Positions 34,594-44,923 of a stretch of DNA of 64,000 nucleotides are shown here, in pieces. Each line of letters starts with the position of its first letter. Position 1 is the first letter of the stretch. The stretch is from Variovorax sp. PMC12 (GTDB lineage: Bacteria; Pseudomonadota; Gammaproteobacteria; Burkholderiales; Burkholderiaceae_C). A program made the position numbers and the translations under genes. Location: positions 3,049,001 to 3,113,000 of the forward strand of contig NZ_CP027773.1 in the NCBI RefSeq assembly GCF_003019815.1, read 5' to 3'. The notes under the pieces are model-generated. The model made no database searches, was not told the origin of the DNA, and was given only the letters and a program-made list of their open reading frames with translations.

Positions 34594-37509
34594 ATGCAAA
34601 CTGCCCTGACCCCCCAATCGACCCCGCGTGCCGTTCCCTCGACGCCACCGCAGCAGCAGCGAGACACTGCCGGCTCCCCCAACGTCCAGAACCTGGCCCA
34701 CTACCAGATCATCCGCCGCAACGGCGCCGTGGTGCCCTTCGAGCCGAACAAGATCGCCATCGCGATGATGAAGGCCTTCCTCGCCGTGCACGGCACGCAG
34801 GGCGCGGCTTCGGCCAGCGTTCGCGAGACGGTCGACGTGCTCACGCAAGGCGTGATCCGCGCGCTGGTGCGCTCGCGTCCGGGCGGCGGCACCTTCCACA
34901 TCGAAGACGTGCAGGACCAGGTCGAACTCGGCCTGATGCGCGGCGGCCATCATGAAATCGCGCGCGCCTACGTGCTGTACCGCGAGCGCCGCACGCAGGA
35001 GCGTTCGAAGCAGGGCGAACAACAAGCGCCGGCCACGCCCGCGCTGCACGTGCTGGACAACGGCGAGCTGGTCGCGCTCGACATCAACGAGCTCAAGGGC
35101 CTGATCGAATCCGCCTGCGAGAACCTGGGCGAGAGCATCACCGCCGCGCCAATCGTCGCCGAGACGATGCGCAACCTGTACGACGGCGTGCCGCTCGACG
35201 AGGTCTACAAGGCCTCGATCCTGGCCGCCCGCACGCTGATCGAGAAGGACCCCGACTACACCTTCGCCACCGCGCGCCTGCTGCTGCACACGATCTTCAA
35301 GGAAATCATCGGCCGCGAAGTGATGCCCGCCGAGCGCGCCACCGCCTATGCCGACTACTTCCCGCAGTTCATCAAGAAGGGCGTGGACAACGACCTGCTC
35401 GACGAAAAGCTGCTGCAGTACGACCTGCCCCGCCTGGGCGCCGCCCTGAAGGCCGAACGCGACAACCAGTTCGACTACCTCGGCCTGCAGACCCTGTACG
35501 ACCGCTACTTCCTGCACGTGCGCAAGACCCGCATCGAGCTGCCGCAGGCCTTCTTCATGCGCGTGGCCATGGGCCTGTCGCTGAACGAAATCGACCGCGA
35601 AGCCCGCGCCATCGAGTTCTATGAAGTGCTGTCGTCGTTCGACTTCATGTCGAGCACGCCCACGCTGTTCAACGCCGGCACGCTGCGCTCGCAGCTGTCG
35701 AGCTGCTACCTGACCACCGTGCCAGACGACCTGGACGGCATCTACGAGTCGATCAAGGAAAACGCGCTGCTGTCGAAGTTCGCCGGCGGCCTGGGCAACG
35801 ACTGGACCCGCGTTCGCGCACTCGGCAGCCACATCAAGGGCACCAACGGCGAATCGCAGGGCGTGGTGCCGTTCCTGAAGGTGGTGAACGACACGGCCGT
35901 GGCCGTGAACCAGGGCGGCAAGCGCAAGGGCGCCGTCTGCACCTACCTGGAAACCTGGCACCTCGACATCGAGGAGTTCCTGGAGCTGCGCAAGAACACC
36001 GGCGACGACCGCCGCCGCACGCACGACATGAACACCGCCAACTGGATCCCCGACCTGTTCATGCGCCGCGTGATGGAAAAGGGCACCTGGACGCTGTTCT
36101 CGCCCTCCAACGTGCCCGACCTGCACGACCTGTTCGGCGCCGAATTCGAGAAGGCCTACGTCGCCTACGAAGAGAAGGCTGCCCGTGGCGACATCAAGCC
36201 CGCGCGCACCATCCAGGCGACCGACCTGTGGCGCAAGATGCTCACGATGCTGTTCGAGACCGGCCACCCCTGGATCACGTTCAAGGACGCCTGCAACGTG
36301 CGCTCGCCCCAGCAGCACGCCGGCGTCGTGCACTCGTCGAACCTGTGCACCGAGATCACGCTGAACACCAGCGACACCGAAACCGCCGTGTGCAACCTCG
36401 GCTCGGTGAACCTGCTGCAGCATCTGAAGGACGGCAAGGTCGACCAGGAAAAGCTCAAGAAGACGATCTCCACGGCGATGCGCATGCTCGACAACGTGAT
36501 CGACATCAACTACTACGCCGTGAAGAAGGCGCGCGACTCGAACCTGCGCCACCGTCCGGTCGGCCTGGGCCTGATGGGCTTCCAGGACGCGCTGTACGAA
36601 CTGCGCATTCCCTACGCCTCGCAAGAAGCCGTGCAGTTCGCCGACGAGTCGATGGAAGCCATCTGCTACCACGCCTACTGGGCATCGACCGAGCTTGCCC
36701 GCGAACGCGGCAAGTACTCGAGCTACAAGGGCTCGCTGTGGGACAAGGGCATCCTGCCGATCGACTCGCTCGACCTGCTGGAAAAGGCACGCGGCGGCTA
36801 CGTCGAGGTCGACCGCTCGGCCACCCTCGACTGGGACGCGCTGCGCCAGAAGATCAAGGCCGACGGCATGCGCAATTCGAACTGCGTGGCCATCGCTCCG
36901 ACCGCGACCATCTCGAACATCATCGGCGTGGACGCATCGATCGAACCCTGCTTCGGCAACCTGTCGGTCAAGTCGAACCTGTCGGGCGAATTCACCGTGA
37001 TCAACCACTACCTGGTGCGCGACCTGAAGCGCCTGGGCCTGTGGGACGACGTGATGGTCATGGACCTGAAGCACTTCGACGGCTCGCTGCGTCCGATCGA
37101 CCGCGTGCCGCAGGACGTGAAGGCGCTCTACGCCACCGCGTTCGAAGTGGAAACCACGTGGCTGGTGGAAGCCGCCGCGCGTCGCCAGAAGTGGATCGAC
37201 CAGGCGCAGTCGCTGAACATCTACATGGCCGGCGCATCGGGCAAGAAGCTCGACGACACGTACAAGCTCGCATGGCTGCGCGGCCTGAAGACGACCTACT
37301 ACCTGCGCACGCAGAGCGCGACGCACGCCGAGAAGTCGACGGTGCAGTCGGGCCGGCTCAACGCAGTGTCGTCGGGCAGCGATGCACCTTCGGGCATGAG
37401 CGCGCTCGAAGCCGCTGCAGCAGCGGCGAAGGCGCAGATGAACGCGATTCCCGCCACCGACATCGCGTTCTGCGGCGTGGACGATCCGACCTGCGAAGCC
37501 TGCCAGTGA
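34594..37509 (+). CDS. nrdA: Class Ia ribonucleoside-diphosphate reductase, alpha subunit
   Basis: Large catalytic subunit (971 residues) that reduces ribonucleotides to deoxyribonucleotides. An ATP-cone begins at about residue 40 (YQIIRRNGAVVPFEPNKIAIA). The active-site region shows LRSQLSSCYLTT, SNLCTEITLNTSDTETAVCNLG and NSNCVAIAPTATISNI. The C-terminal redox pair is CEAC, two residues from the end. The ATG is preceded by GAGAGGAAG. Tandem NrdR boxes over the promoter imply repression when dATP is plentiful. Confidence 0.96.
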   Translation: MQTALTPQSTPRAVPSTPPQQQRDTAGSPNVQNLAHYQIIRRNGAVVPFEPNKIAIAMMKAFLAVHGTQGAASASVRETVDVLTQGVIRALVRSRPGGGTFHIEDVQDQVELGLMRGGHHEIARAYVLYRERRTQERSKQGEQQAPATPALHVLDNGELVALDINELKGLIESACENLGESITAAPIVAETMRNLYDGVPLDEVYKASILAARTLIEKDPDYTFATARLLLHTIFKEIIGREVMPAERATAYADYFPQFIKKGVDNDLLDEKLLQYDLPRLGAALKAERDNQFDYLGLQTLYDRYFLHVRKTRIELPQAFFMRVAMGLSLNEIDREARAIEFYEVLSSFDFMSSTPTLFNAGTLRSQLSSCYLTTVPDDLDGIYESIKENALLSKFAGGLGNDWTRVRALGSHIKGTNGESQGVVPFLKVVNDTAVAVNQGGKRKGAVCTYLETWHLDIEEFLELRKNTGDDRRRTHDMNTANWIPDLFMRRVMEKGTWTLFSPSNVPDLHDLFGAEFEKAYVAYEEKAARGDIKPARTIQATDLWRKMLTMLFETGHPWITFKDACNVRSPQQHAGVVHSSNLCTEITLNTSDTETAVCNLGSVNLLQHLKDGKVDQEKLKKTISTAMRMLDNVIDINYYAVKKARDSNLRHRPVGLGLMGFQDALYELRIPYASQEAVQFADESMEAICYHAYWASTELARERGKYSSYKGSLWDKGILPIDSLDLLEKARGGYVEVDRSATLDWDALRQKIKADGMRNSNCVAIAPTATISNIIGVDASIEPCFGNLSVKSNLSGEFTVINHYLVRDLKRLGLWDDVMVMDLKHFDGSLRPIDRVPQDVKALYATAFEVETTWLVEAAARRQKWIDQAQSLNIYMAGASGKKLDDTYKLAWLRGLKTTYYLRTQSATHAEKSTVQSGRLNAVSSGSDAPSGMSALEAAAAAAKAQMNAIPATDIAFCGVDDPTCEACQ

Positions 37510-37518
37510 TGAGTGAAT

Positions 37519-37540
37519 CGAAGCGCCGTCCGGCGCTTCG
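37519..37540. repeat. Hairpin after nrdA
   Basis: CGAAGCGCCG and CGGCGCTTCG form a perfect 10-bp stem around TC, ten nucleotides after the nrdA stop. There is no T tract. It may stabilise the nrdA mRNA end or attenuate reading into nrdB. Confidence 0.55.
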
Positions 37541-37600
37541 TTGAATCAGCGAGGCGCATGCGAAAGTCGTGCGACGGTCACTCGATGAAGCCATTGACTG

Positions 37601-37654
37601 ACATCGCACGATGCATGCGAGCAACATAACAACCACATAAATGGCGTGCGATGT
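37601..37654. repeat. Inverted repeat upstream of nrdB
   Basis: ACATCGCACG (37601-37610) and its exact complement CGTGCGATGT (37645-37654) are separated by 34 bases in the nrdA-nrdB gap. This could be an operator pair or an mRNA stem. Confidence 0.5.
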
Positions 37655-37712
37655 GAACGAGCACTTTGCAACTCACATCGTTACTCCGATAATTTGAGCA
37701 TTGGATTTTTCT

Positions 37713-38891
37713 ATGTTGACCTGGGACGAAGAAGTCAAGCCCTCCTTACCAAAGGATATGCAACAAGGATTGCAGCAGCACCACGCATCGACCGGCGGTT
37801 TTTCCGCGGGCCGTTCGGTGGATGCTCCGACTTCGTCGATTGCACAGCCCGCAGCAGCAACGCCCGCGGCCACCCAGCGCGTCAAGGCCTCCGACAAGCG
37901 CATCATCAACGGTCAGACCGACGTCAACCAGCTGGTGCCCTTCAAGTACAAGTGGGCGTGGGAAAAGTACCTCGCCACCTGCGCCAACCACTGGATGCCG
38001 CAGGAAGTGAACATGACGCGCGACATCGCGCTCTGGAAAGACCCGAACGGCCTGACCGAAGACGAGCGCCGCATCGTCAAGCGCAACCTTGGCTTCTTCG
38101 TGACCGCCGACTCGCTGGCCGCCAACAACATCGTGCTGGGCACCTATCGCCACATCACGGCCCCCGAATGCCGCCAGTTCCTGCTTCGCCAGGCCTTCGA
38201 GGAAGCGATCCACACGCACGCGTACCAGTACATCGTCGAGTCGCTCGGCCTGGACGAGAGCGAGATCTTCAACGCCTACAACGAAGTGCCGTCGATCCGT
38301 GAGAAGGACCAGTTCCTGATCCCGTTCATCGACGCCATCAGCGACCCCAACTTCAAGACCGGCACCCACGAGACCGACCAGACGCTGCTCAAGTCGCTCA
38401 TCGTGTTCGCCTGCCTCATGGAAGGGCTGTTCTTCTACGTCGGCTTCACGCAGATCCTCGCGCTGGGCCGCCAGAACAAGATGACCGGCGCCGCCGAGCA
38501 GTACCAGTACATCCTGCGCGACGAGTCGATGCACTGCAACTTCGGCATCGACCTGATCAACCAGCTCAAGCTCGAGAACCCCGGCCTCTGGACCCCCGAG
38601 TTCAAGGCGGAGATCAAGGCCCTCTTCATGAAGGCCGTCGAGCTCGAATACAAATACGCCGAAGACACCATGCCTCGCGGCGTGCTCGGCATGAATGCCT
38701 CCATGTTCAAGGGCTACCTGCGCTACATCGCCAATCGGCGTGCACAGCAGATCGGCCTCGAAACGCTCTTCCCGAACGAGGAAAACCCGTTCCCCTGGAT
38801 GAGCGAAATGATTGACCTGAAGAAAGAGCGCAACTTTTTCGAAACCCGCGTGATCGAGTACCAGTCGGGTGGTGCGCTCTCCTGGGATTGA
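37713..38891 (+). CDS. nrdB: Class Ia ribonucleoside-diphosphate reductase, beta subunit
   Basis: Radical-generating di-iron subunit of 392 residues, partner of NrdA. The metal ligands sit in TADSLAANN (Asp), FEEAIHTHAYQY (Glu, His), LMEGLFFYV (Glu) and DESMHCNF (Glu, His). The residue aligned with the phenylalanine of chlamydial R2c is Tyr (VLGTYRHI). With Asp as first ligand, this argues for the ordinary tyrosyl-radical type. The N-terminal 60 residues are an Ala/Gln/Ser-rich tail. ATG at 37713 is preferred over an in-frame TTG at 37701. Confidence 0.95.
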   Translation: MLTWDEEVKPSLPKDMQQGLQQHHASTGGFSAGRSVDAPTSSIAQPAAATPAATQRVKASDKRIINGQTDVNQLVPFKYKWAWEKYLATCANHWMPQEVNMTRDIALWKDPNGLTEDERRIVKRNLGFFVTADSLAANNIVLGTYRHITAPECRQFLLRQAFEEAIHTHAYQYIVESLGLDESEIFNAYNEVPSIREKDQFLIPFIDAISDPNFKTGTHETDQTLLKSLIVFACLMEGLFFYVGFTQILALGRQNKMTGAAEQYQYILRDESMHCNFGIDLINQLKLENPGLWTPEFKAEIKALFMKAVELEYKYAEDTMPRGVLGMNASMFKGYLRYIANRRAQQIGLETLFPNEENPFPWMSEMIDLKKERNFFETRVIEYQSGGALSWD

Positions 38892-39087
38892 ATCTTTCGA
38901 CAAGAATTAATGAATTCAAGAATTGCCCTTGCCACCGATCGCGCCATAGAGCGCGGCATGGACGAGGGCTCAGGTGTTCATGGTGCTGGGGCTCAGATTC
39001 CAACGCCATGAATCGCTTCACGCTACCCAACGTGCGTGGAGTGCTTCAATAGGTTGATTTTTTCAACTTGATCAAGGAGAAATAGAA

Positions 39088-39633
39088 ATGGCAACTGCAA
39101 AGAAAGCGCCGGCTAAGAAAGCCGCTGCAAAGAAGGCTCCGGCAAAGAAGGTCGTGGCTGCAAAGAAGGCTCCGGCAAAGAAGGTAGCCGCCAAGAAGGC
39201 ACCGGCCAAGAAGGTCGCTGCCAAGAAGGTAGCCGCCAAGAAGGCGCCGGCGAAGAAGGTAGCGGCCAAGAAGGCAGCACCTGCCAAGAAGGCCGCCGCC
39301 AAGAAGGCGCCTGCCAAGAAGGCCGTAGCGAAGAAGGCCCCGGCCAAGAAGGCTGCTGCGAAGAAGGCGCCTGCCAAGAAGGCCGCCGCCAAGAAGGCGC
39401 CTGCGAAGAAGGCTGCTGCCAAGAAGGCGCCTGCGAAAAAGGCCGCGGCCAAGAAAGCCGCGAAAAAGCCCGCTGCCAAGCCTGCCGCTGCTGCCAAGAA
39501 GCCTGCTGCGAAGAAGGCTGCCAAGGCAGCAGCGCCCGCCAAGGCTGCCGTAGCACCCGCTGCTGCTCCTGCTGCACAGACGACGCTGAATCCTCAAGCT
39601 GCATGGCCGTTTCCCACGGCCAGCAAGCCCTGA
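39088..39633 (+). CDS. Histone H1-like Lys/Ala/Pro-rich DNA-binding protein
   Basis: A 181-residue protein built almost wholly of AAKKAPAKK-type repeats, like eukaryotic H1 tails and the bacterial AlgP/BpH1-type proteins. It should bind DNA non-specifically and compact it. The repeat number probably varies between strains, since the DNA is a tandem array of AAGAAGGC-type units. It has a good Shine-Dalgarno (AAGGAG), a short Ala/Pro-rich C-terminal end (PQAAWPFPTASKP) and its own terminator. Confidence 0.85.
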   Translation: MATAKKAPAKKAAAKKAPAKKVVAAKKAPAKKVAAKKAPAKKVAAKKVAAKKAPAKKVAAKKAAPAKKAAAKKAPAKKAVAKKAPAKKAAAKKAPAKKAAAKKAPAKKAAAKKAPAKKAAAKKAAKKPAAKPAAAAKKPAAKKAAKAAAPAKAAVAPAAAPAAQTTLNPQAAWPFPTASKP

Positions 39634-39658
39634 GTCTTTTCAGCGGCCCTGAAGGCGC

Positions 39659-39692
39659 AAAAGCCCGACACCTCACGGTGTCGGGCTTTTTT
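39659..39692. terminator. Rho-independent terminator between convergent genes
   Basis: AAGCCCGACACC pairs with GGTGTCGGGCTT around TCAC and runs into six T. The A tract on the left side lets it work for the minus-strand kinase gene as well. Confidence 0.88.
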
Positions 39693-39702
39693 ATTGGGCG
39701 AA

Positions 39703-40605
39703 TCAGAGGCCCAGGGCCTTGCGATCGACCTGGTAGTTCTGCGGGCCGCGCTGCGCGATCTTGAGCGCGCCGATGCGATTGCCAAGGGCCGCGCACTGCG
39801 CCAGCGGCCATTCCTTTTCCAGGCCGAACAGCAGCGCACCGCGCCATGCATCGCCGCAGCCGGTGGGCTCGACCACCTCCGTCGGCACCACGCCGGGCAC
39901 GTGTTCGCGCACACCGTCGGTCCACACTTCGCAGCCGTCGGCCGCCAGCGTGACCACGAGGCCGCGCACGCGCTGCGAGATCTCGGCCAGGCTCCAGCCG
40001 GTGCGTTGCGACAGCATCTTGCCTTCGTAGTCGTTCACCACCACCCAGCTCGCAAGCTCGACGAAGTGGCGCAGCGCCTCGCCGTCGAACATCGGCAGGC
40101 CCTGGCCCGGATCGAAGACGAACGGAATGCCGGCGGCGGCAAACTGCTCCGCGTGCTGCAGCATGGCGTCACGGCCGTCCGGCGCGATGATGCCGAGCTT
40201 GATGTCCTCGCGCGCCGCCACCTTGGTGACATGCGCCTGCTGCATCGCGCCGGGGTGGAAAGCGGTGATCTGGTTGTTGTCGATGTCGCTCATGATCATC
40301 GCCTGAGCGGTGAAGGTGTCGTCGAGCTGGCGCACGAACTCCGTGCTGATGCCCAGCGAGCGCATGCGCTCGAGGTACGTAGCACCGTCGCTGCCCAACG
40401 TGGCCATCGGCAGGGCCGTGCCGCCGAGCGCATTGAGGCTGTAGGCGATGTTGCCGGCGCAGCCGCCGAAGTCGCGCCGCAGGGTCGGCACCAGGAACGA
40501 CACATTCAGGATGTGCAACTGGTCGGGAAGAATCTGGTCGGCGAACCGCCCCTCGAAAGTCATGATCGTGTCGAACGCGAGGGAACCGCAAATTACTGCT
40601 GCCAT
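39703..40605 (-). CDS. PfkB-family carbohydrate/nucleoside kinase
   Basis: Ribokinase-fold kinase of 300 residues. The N-terminal glycine motif is FGGCAGNIAYSLNALGG, and the C-terminal catalytic motif is EPTGCGDAWRGALLFGL, with the catalytic Asp in GCGD. Substrate is not evident; relatives are often annotated as adenosine or sugar kinases. It follows the DUF3426 gene on the same strand after a 57-nt gap, which suggests read-through from the acc operon. Confidence 0.85.
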   Translation of the reverse strand: MAAVICGSLAFDTIMTFEGRFADQILPDQLHILNVSFLVPTLRRDFGGCAGNIAYSLNALGGTALPMATLGSDGATYLERMRSLGISTEFVRQLDDTFTAQAMIMSDIDNNQITAFHPGAMQQAHVTKVAAREDIKLGIIAPDGRDAMLQHAEQFAAAGIPFVFDPGQGLPMFDGEALRHFVELASWVVVNDYEGKMLSQRTGWSLAEISQRVRGLVVTLAADGCEVWTDGVREHVPGVVPTEVVEPTGCGDAWRGALLFGLEKEWPLAQCAALGNRIGALKIAQRGPQNYQVDRKALGL

Positions 40606-40662
40606 GGGTGAGCCGTTGGTTGAAGGAATGAAAAAAGCAGAGGACGCGTGCGAGCGCCCTGC

Positions 40663-42045
40663 TCAAGGATAGAAGGCCTCGACGCGGTAGCCCGCGATGG
40701 GCGGCAGGGCCGCTGCTTCCGAGGCCGACAGCGTCAGCGGCAGCGAAGCCGCCCTGTCGGACCGCGCAGCCAGCACGGAAGGAGCACCGTAGTCGGCCGG
40801 CATGAGCACGCGGCGCACCACGGCACGTTCCTGCGTATCGAGCAGCGACAGCTCCACGGCAGGCATCGCGAGCGGCACCGTCGCGCCGTTGCGCAAGGTG
40901 AAGCTCAGGCGGTAGTCGTTGCTGCCGCTCTTCTCGCGCGCGAAGGCGGCGCCCTCGATCACGATGTCGCCGATCTGGCGCAGCGCCGCGAGCTCGCAGC
41001 CGGTGTATTGGCACAACGCCGCCAGCGCGGGACGCAGATTGGGTTGGCGCGCGGCGATGCCGTCACGCTCATGGCGGATGACCTGCACCACGAGCAGCAG
41101 CACGGCGAGCACCGCCAGCAGCGCAAGCACTGCACGCACGCCCCTGCGCTGCCAGAAGCCCGGCGATGCGTCGTCGGCCGGATCGTCTTCTTCGGACAGC
41201 GGATGCCCCGGCGGCGGCTCGAAGGTGGAAGACAAAGAGAAGTCGGGCTCGGTCTCGGTCTCGGTCTCCACGGCCTGCACCACGGCAGCCGAGCTCGCAG
41301 CCTTCGCGGCCGCGCGCTCCTCGCGGGCCTTGGCGCTCGCGATCTTGGCCGACTTGATGCGGGCGCGGCGCAGCGCCTTCTGCATCTGTACCTGGTCGTG
41401 GTCTTTTTCTTCCTGCTCGCGCTCGCCCTCCCCGTCGTCGCTGGCGCGCTCGACCAGCGTGCGCATCCTGGCCTGCGGCTTCACGGGCAGCGGCGGCGCC
41501 GGCGGAGGTGGAGGCGGCGGCGCAGACGCGAGGTTGAGATCGATGCTGGGGAACGGAGGCAGCGTGCTCTGCGGCGGCTTCCACGCGGGCTCGGTGATGT
41601 CGAGGTCGGACCAGGGCTCGTCCGCGGCGATGCCGTGTTCGGGAAGCTCCAGGGAAAAGTCGAGCGGCGACGGCAGCGGAGGCATGACGGCCGGCGGCGG
41701 GGAACGCTCATGCCGCGACTGGTGCTCGGGCTCGTCGTCGAAGAAATCGGCGTCTTCCGCCGGCTGGACGGGCGCAGGGGCCGGCGGCGGAGGCACCGGC
41801 ACCGGCACCGGTGACGGCGCAGTCTTCGGCTCGCTCGACGATTCGACCAAGCCAGGCATGTAGCCACCCTGCATCGCAGGCGACGAACCCGCCGATGCGC
41901 CATCGGGCGCTTCGTGCAGGTCGAGCGTGGCGTCGAACACATGGCTGCAGCGTCCGCAGCGCACCCAGCCGTCGGAGATGCGAAGCTGGTCGCGCACAAC
42001 CTTGAAGGTGGTGGTACAGGCGGGGCAGCGCGTGACGAGGCTCAT
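40663..42045 (-). CDS. Zinc-ribbon and DUF3426 domain membrane protein
   Basis: A 460-residue protein with an N-terminal MJ0042-type zinc ribbon (CPAC, then CGRC near residue 31). A long disordered Pro/Glu-rich region (about 45-280) follows, with a charged KxxK helix. One membrane helix (VRAVLALLAVLAVLLLVVQVI) precedes the DUF3426 domain. Function is unknown. It always tends to follow prmA in this group, and here it lies 55 nt downstream of it. Confidence 0.85.
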   Translation of the reverse strand: MSLVTRCPACTTTFKVVRDQLRISDGWVRCGRCSHVFDATLDLHEAPDGASAGSSPAMQGGYMPGLVESSSEPKTAPSPVPVPVPPPPAPAPVQPAEDADFFDDEPEHQSRHERSPPPAVMPPLPSPLDFSLELPEHGIAADEPWSDLDITEPAWKPPQSTLPPFPSIDLNLASAPPPPPPPAPPLPVKPQARMRTLVERASDDGEGEREQEEKDHDQVQMQKALRRARIKSAKIASAKAREERAAAKAASSAAVVQAVETETETEPDFSLSSTFEPPPGHPLSEEDDPADDASPGFWQRRGVRAVLALLAVLAVLLLVVQVIRHERDGIAARQPNLRPALAALCQYTGCELAALRQIGDIVIEGAAFAREKSGSNDYRLSFTLRNGATVPLAMPAVELSLLDTQERAVVRRVLMPADYGAPSVLAARSDRAASLPLTLSASEAAALPPIAGYRVEAFYP

Positions 42046-42100
42046 GACGGGGCGATTGTAGGGTCGGGCCCTCGCCGCGTGAGGGGCGCGAAGCGGCGGT

Positions 42101-42988
42101 TCAGCAGCGCGCGGTCATGAGGATCCAGCCATCCTCGGTGTCGCTGACTTCGAGCGCGGCGTACGGTGCGTAGGCCTCTTTCAATTCGTCCGCCTGGCGC
42201 TCGAGGATGCCGGCCAGCACCAGCGATCCACCGGCCTTCACATGGCTGCGCAGCAGCGGCGCGAGCACCTTGAGCGGCGTGGCCAGGATGTTCGCGAGCA
42301 CGGTGTCGTAGGAGCCCTTGGCTGCATCGGGCAGTCCGGCCTTCAGCTGGACGCCGTTGGCCTCGGCATTGAGCCGGGTCGACGAAACCGCGGCTTCGTC
42401 GATGTCGACGGCGTCGATGTCGCTCGCGCCGAACTTCGCCGCACCGATGGCCAGGATGCCGGAGCCGCAGCCGTAGTCGAGCACGCGCTGGCCGCCCAGG
42501 CCGCCCTGCCGCGTGGCGATCCAGCGCAGACACATGCGGGTGGTGGGATGCGTACCGGTACCGAAAGCGAGCCCCGGGTCCAGCCGGATCACTTCCCTGG
42601 CCTGTTCGGGGGGCTCGTGCCAGGTGGGCACGATCCAGAACTCGGGCGTGATCTCGACCGGCGCGAACTGCGACTGCGTGAGCCGCACCCAGTCCTGCTC
42701 GGGAACGACGCCGATGCCGAGCACCTCGCAGCCTTCGAAGAAGTCCTGCAGCGCCAGCACGGAAGCGGCATCCTTCGCGGCCGCCTCGTCGGGAAACAGC
42801 GCGATCACGCGCGAACGCTGCCAGCCATCCTTGGGCGGCGGCATGCCGGGTTCGCCGAACAGCGCCTGCTCGGCGTCGGTCTGCGCGTCGGCGTCTTCCA
42901 CCGACACGCTCAGTGCATCGAGTGCATCGAGCGCATCGCTGAGCGTTTCGACCCGGTCTTCCGGCGCCATCAGGCGGAGTTCAAACAT
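42101..42988 (-). CDS. prmA: Ribosomal protein L11 methyltransferase
   Basis: SAM-dependent enzyme that methylates lysines and the N-terminus of ribosomal protein L11. The 295-residue sequence has the PrmA start (FELRLMAPEDRVETLSDAL) and the approach segment RLDPGLAFGTGTHPTTRMCL. The SAM site is VLDYGCGSGILAIGAAKFG, and the catalytic VLANILATPL follows. It lies 15 nt after accC in the accB-accC-prmA operon, a common arrangement. Confidence 0.95.
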   Translation of the reverse strand: MFELRLMAPEDRVETLSDALDALDALSVSVEDADAQTDAEQALFGEPGMPPPKDGWQRSRVIALFPDEAAAKDAASVLALQDFFEGCEVLGIGVVPEQDWVRLTQSQFAPVEITPEFWIVPTWHEPPEQAREVIRLDPGLAFGTGTHPTTRMCLRWIATRQGGLGGQRVLDYGCGSGILAIGAAKFGASDIDAVDIDEAAVSSTRLNAEANGVQLKAGLPDAAKGSYDTVLANILATPLKVLAPLLRSHVKAGGSLVLAGILERQADELKEAYAPYAALEVSDTEDGWILMTARC

Positions 42989-43003
42989 CGCGGTCTTTCC
43001 AGT

Positions 43004-44353
<1,350 letters not shown>

Positions 44354-44355
44354 GG

Positions 44356-44823
44356 TCACTCGATGATGAACAGCGGCTGGCCGTATTCGACCGCCTGCCC
44401 GTTTTCGCCGAGGATCTGGGTGATCGTGCCGGACTTGTCGGCCTCGATTTCGTTGAGGATCTTCATCGCTTCGATGATGCAGACCGTGTCACCCTCGTTC
44501 ACCTTGCTGCCGACTTCGACGAAAGCCGGTGCGCCGGGGCTGGACGAACGGTAGAAGGTGCCGACCATCGGCGACTTCACCGCGTGGCCTGCACGGGCCG
44601 CTTCGGCGGCCGGCGCTGCGGCCGCTGCGGGAGCCGGGGCTGCACCCGCGGCCGGCGCGGCTGCCGCCGCGGCAGGCGCCGCCAGCGTTTGCACGTACTG
44701 CACCGGGGCGGCGCCGCCGCCCTTGACGATGCGAACCTTGCCTTCGGTCTCGGTGATTTCCAGTTCGGAAATATTCGATTCGGACACCAGATCGATCAGT
44801 GTCTTGAGTTTGCGCAGATCCAT
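44356..44823 (-). CDS. accB: Acetyl-CoA carboxylase biotin carboxyl carrier protein
   Basis: A 155-residue carrier that shuttles carboxybiotin between AccC and the carboxyltransferase. The biotinylated lysine is in the EAMKI motif (IIEAMKILNEIEADKSG), with the thumb region before it (GSKVNEGDTVC). An Ala/Pro-rich linker (about 45-80) joins it to the N-terminal helix. It is the first gene of accB-accC-prmA. Confidence 0.96.
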   Translation of the reverse strand: MDLRKLKTLIDLVSESNISELEITETEGKVRIVKGGGAAPVQYVQTLAAPAAAAAAPAAGAAPAPAAAAAPAAEAARAGHAVKSPMVGTFYRSSSPGAPAFVEVGSKVNEGDTVCIIEAMKILNEIEADKSGTITQILGENGQAVEYGQPLFIIE

Positions 44824-44867
44824 GAGACTCCAGTGCCGGCTTTGCCGGTCTTTGGGATATAACTTGT

Positions 44868-44888
44868 CCGAAAATCGGCGATTTTCGG
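44868..44888. repeat. Hairpin in the tlpA-accB gap
   Basis: CCGAAAATC and GATTTTCGG form a perfect 9-bp stem around GGC, about 45 nt upstream of the accB start. A second small inverted repeat (GGCGTT/AACGCC) adjoins it. A role in accB leader structure is possible. Confidence 0.45.
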
Positions 44889-44923
44889 CGTTTGGCGGCT
44901 AACGCCAGCGGAGGGACGGGATT

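Noticed and set aside
34249..37326. A 1025-codon open frame antisense to nrdA
   Set aside because: It has the same shadow character, with no recognisable domain, while nrdA is complete on the other strand.
37519..37540. Intrinsic terminator after nrdA
   Set aside because: The stem is perfect, but it is followed by TTGAATC rather than a T tract, so it is listed only as a hairpin.
39088..39633. Tandem DNA units in the H1-like gene as a CRISPR or satellite
   Set aside because: The units follow codon phase and encode a continuous Lys/Ala/Pro protein with start, stop and ribosome-binding site.
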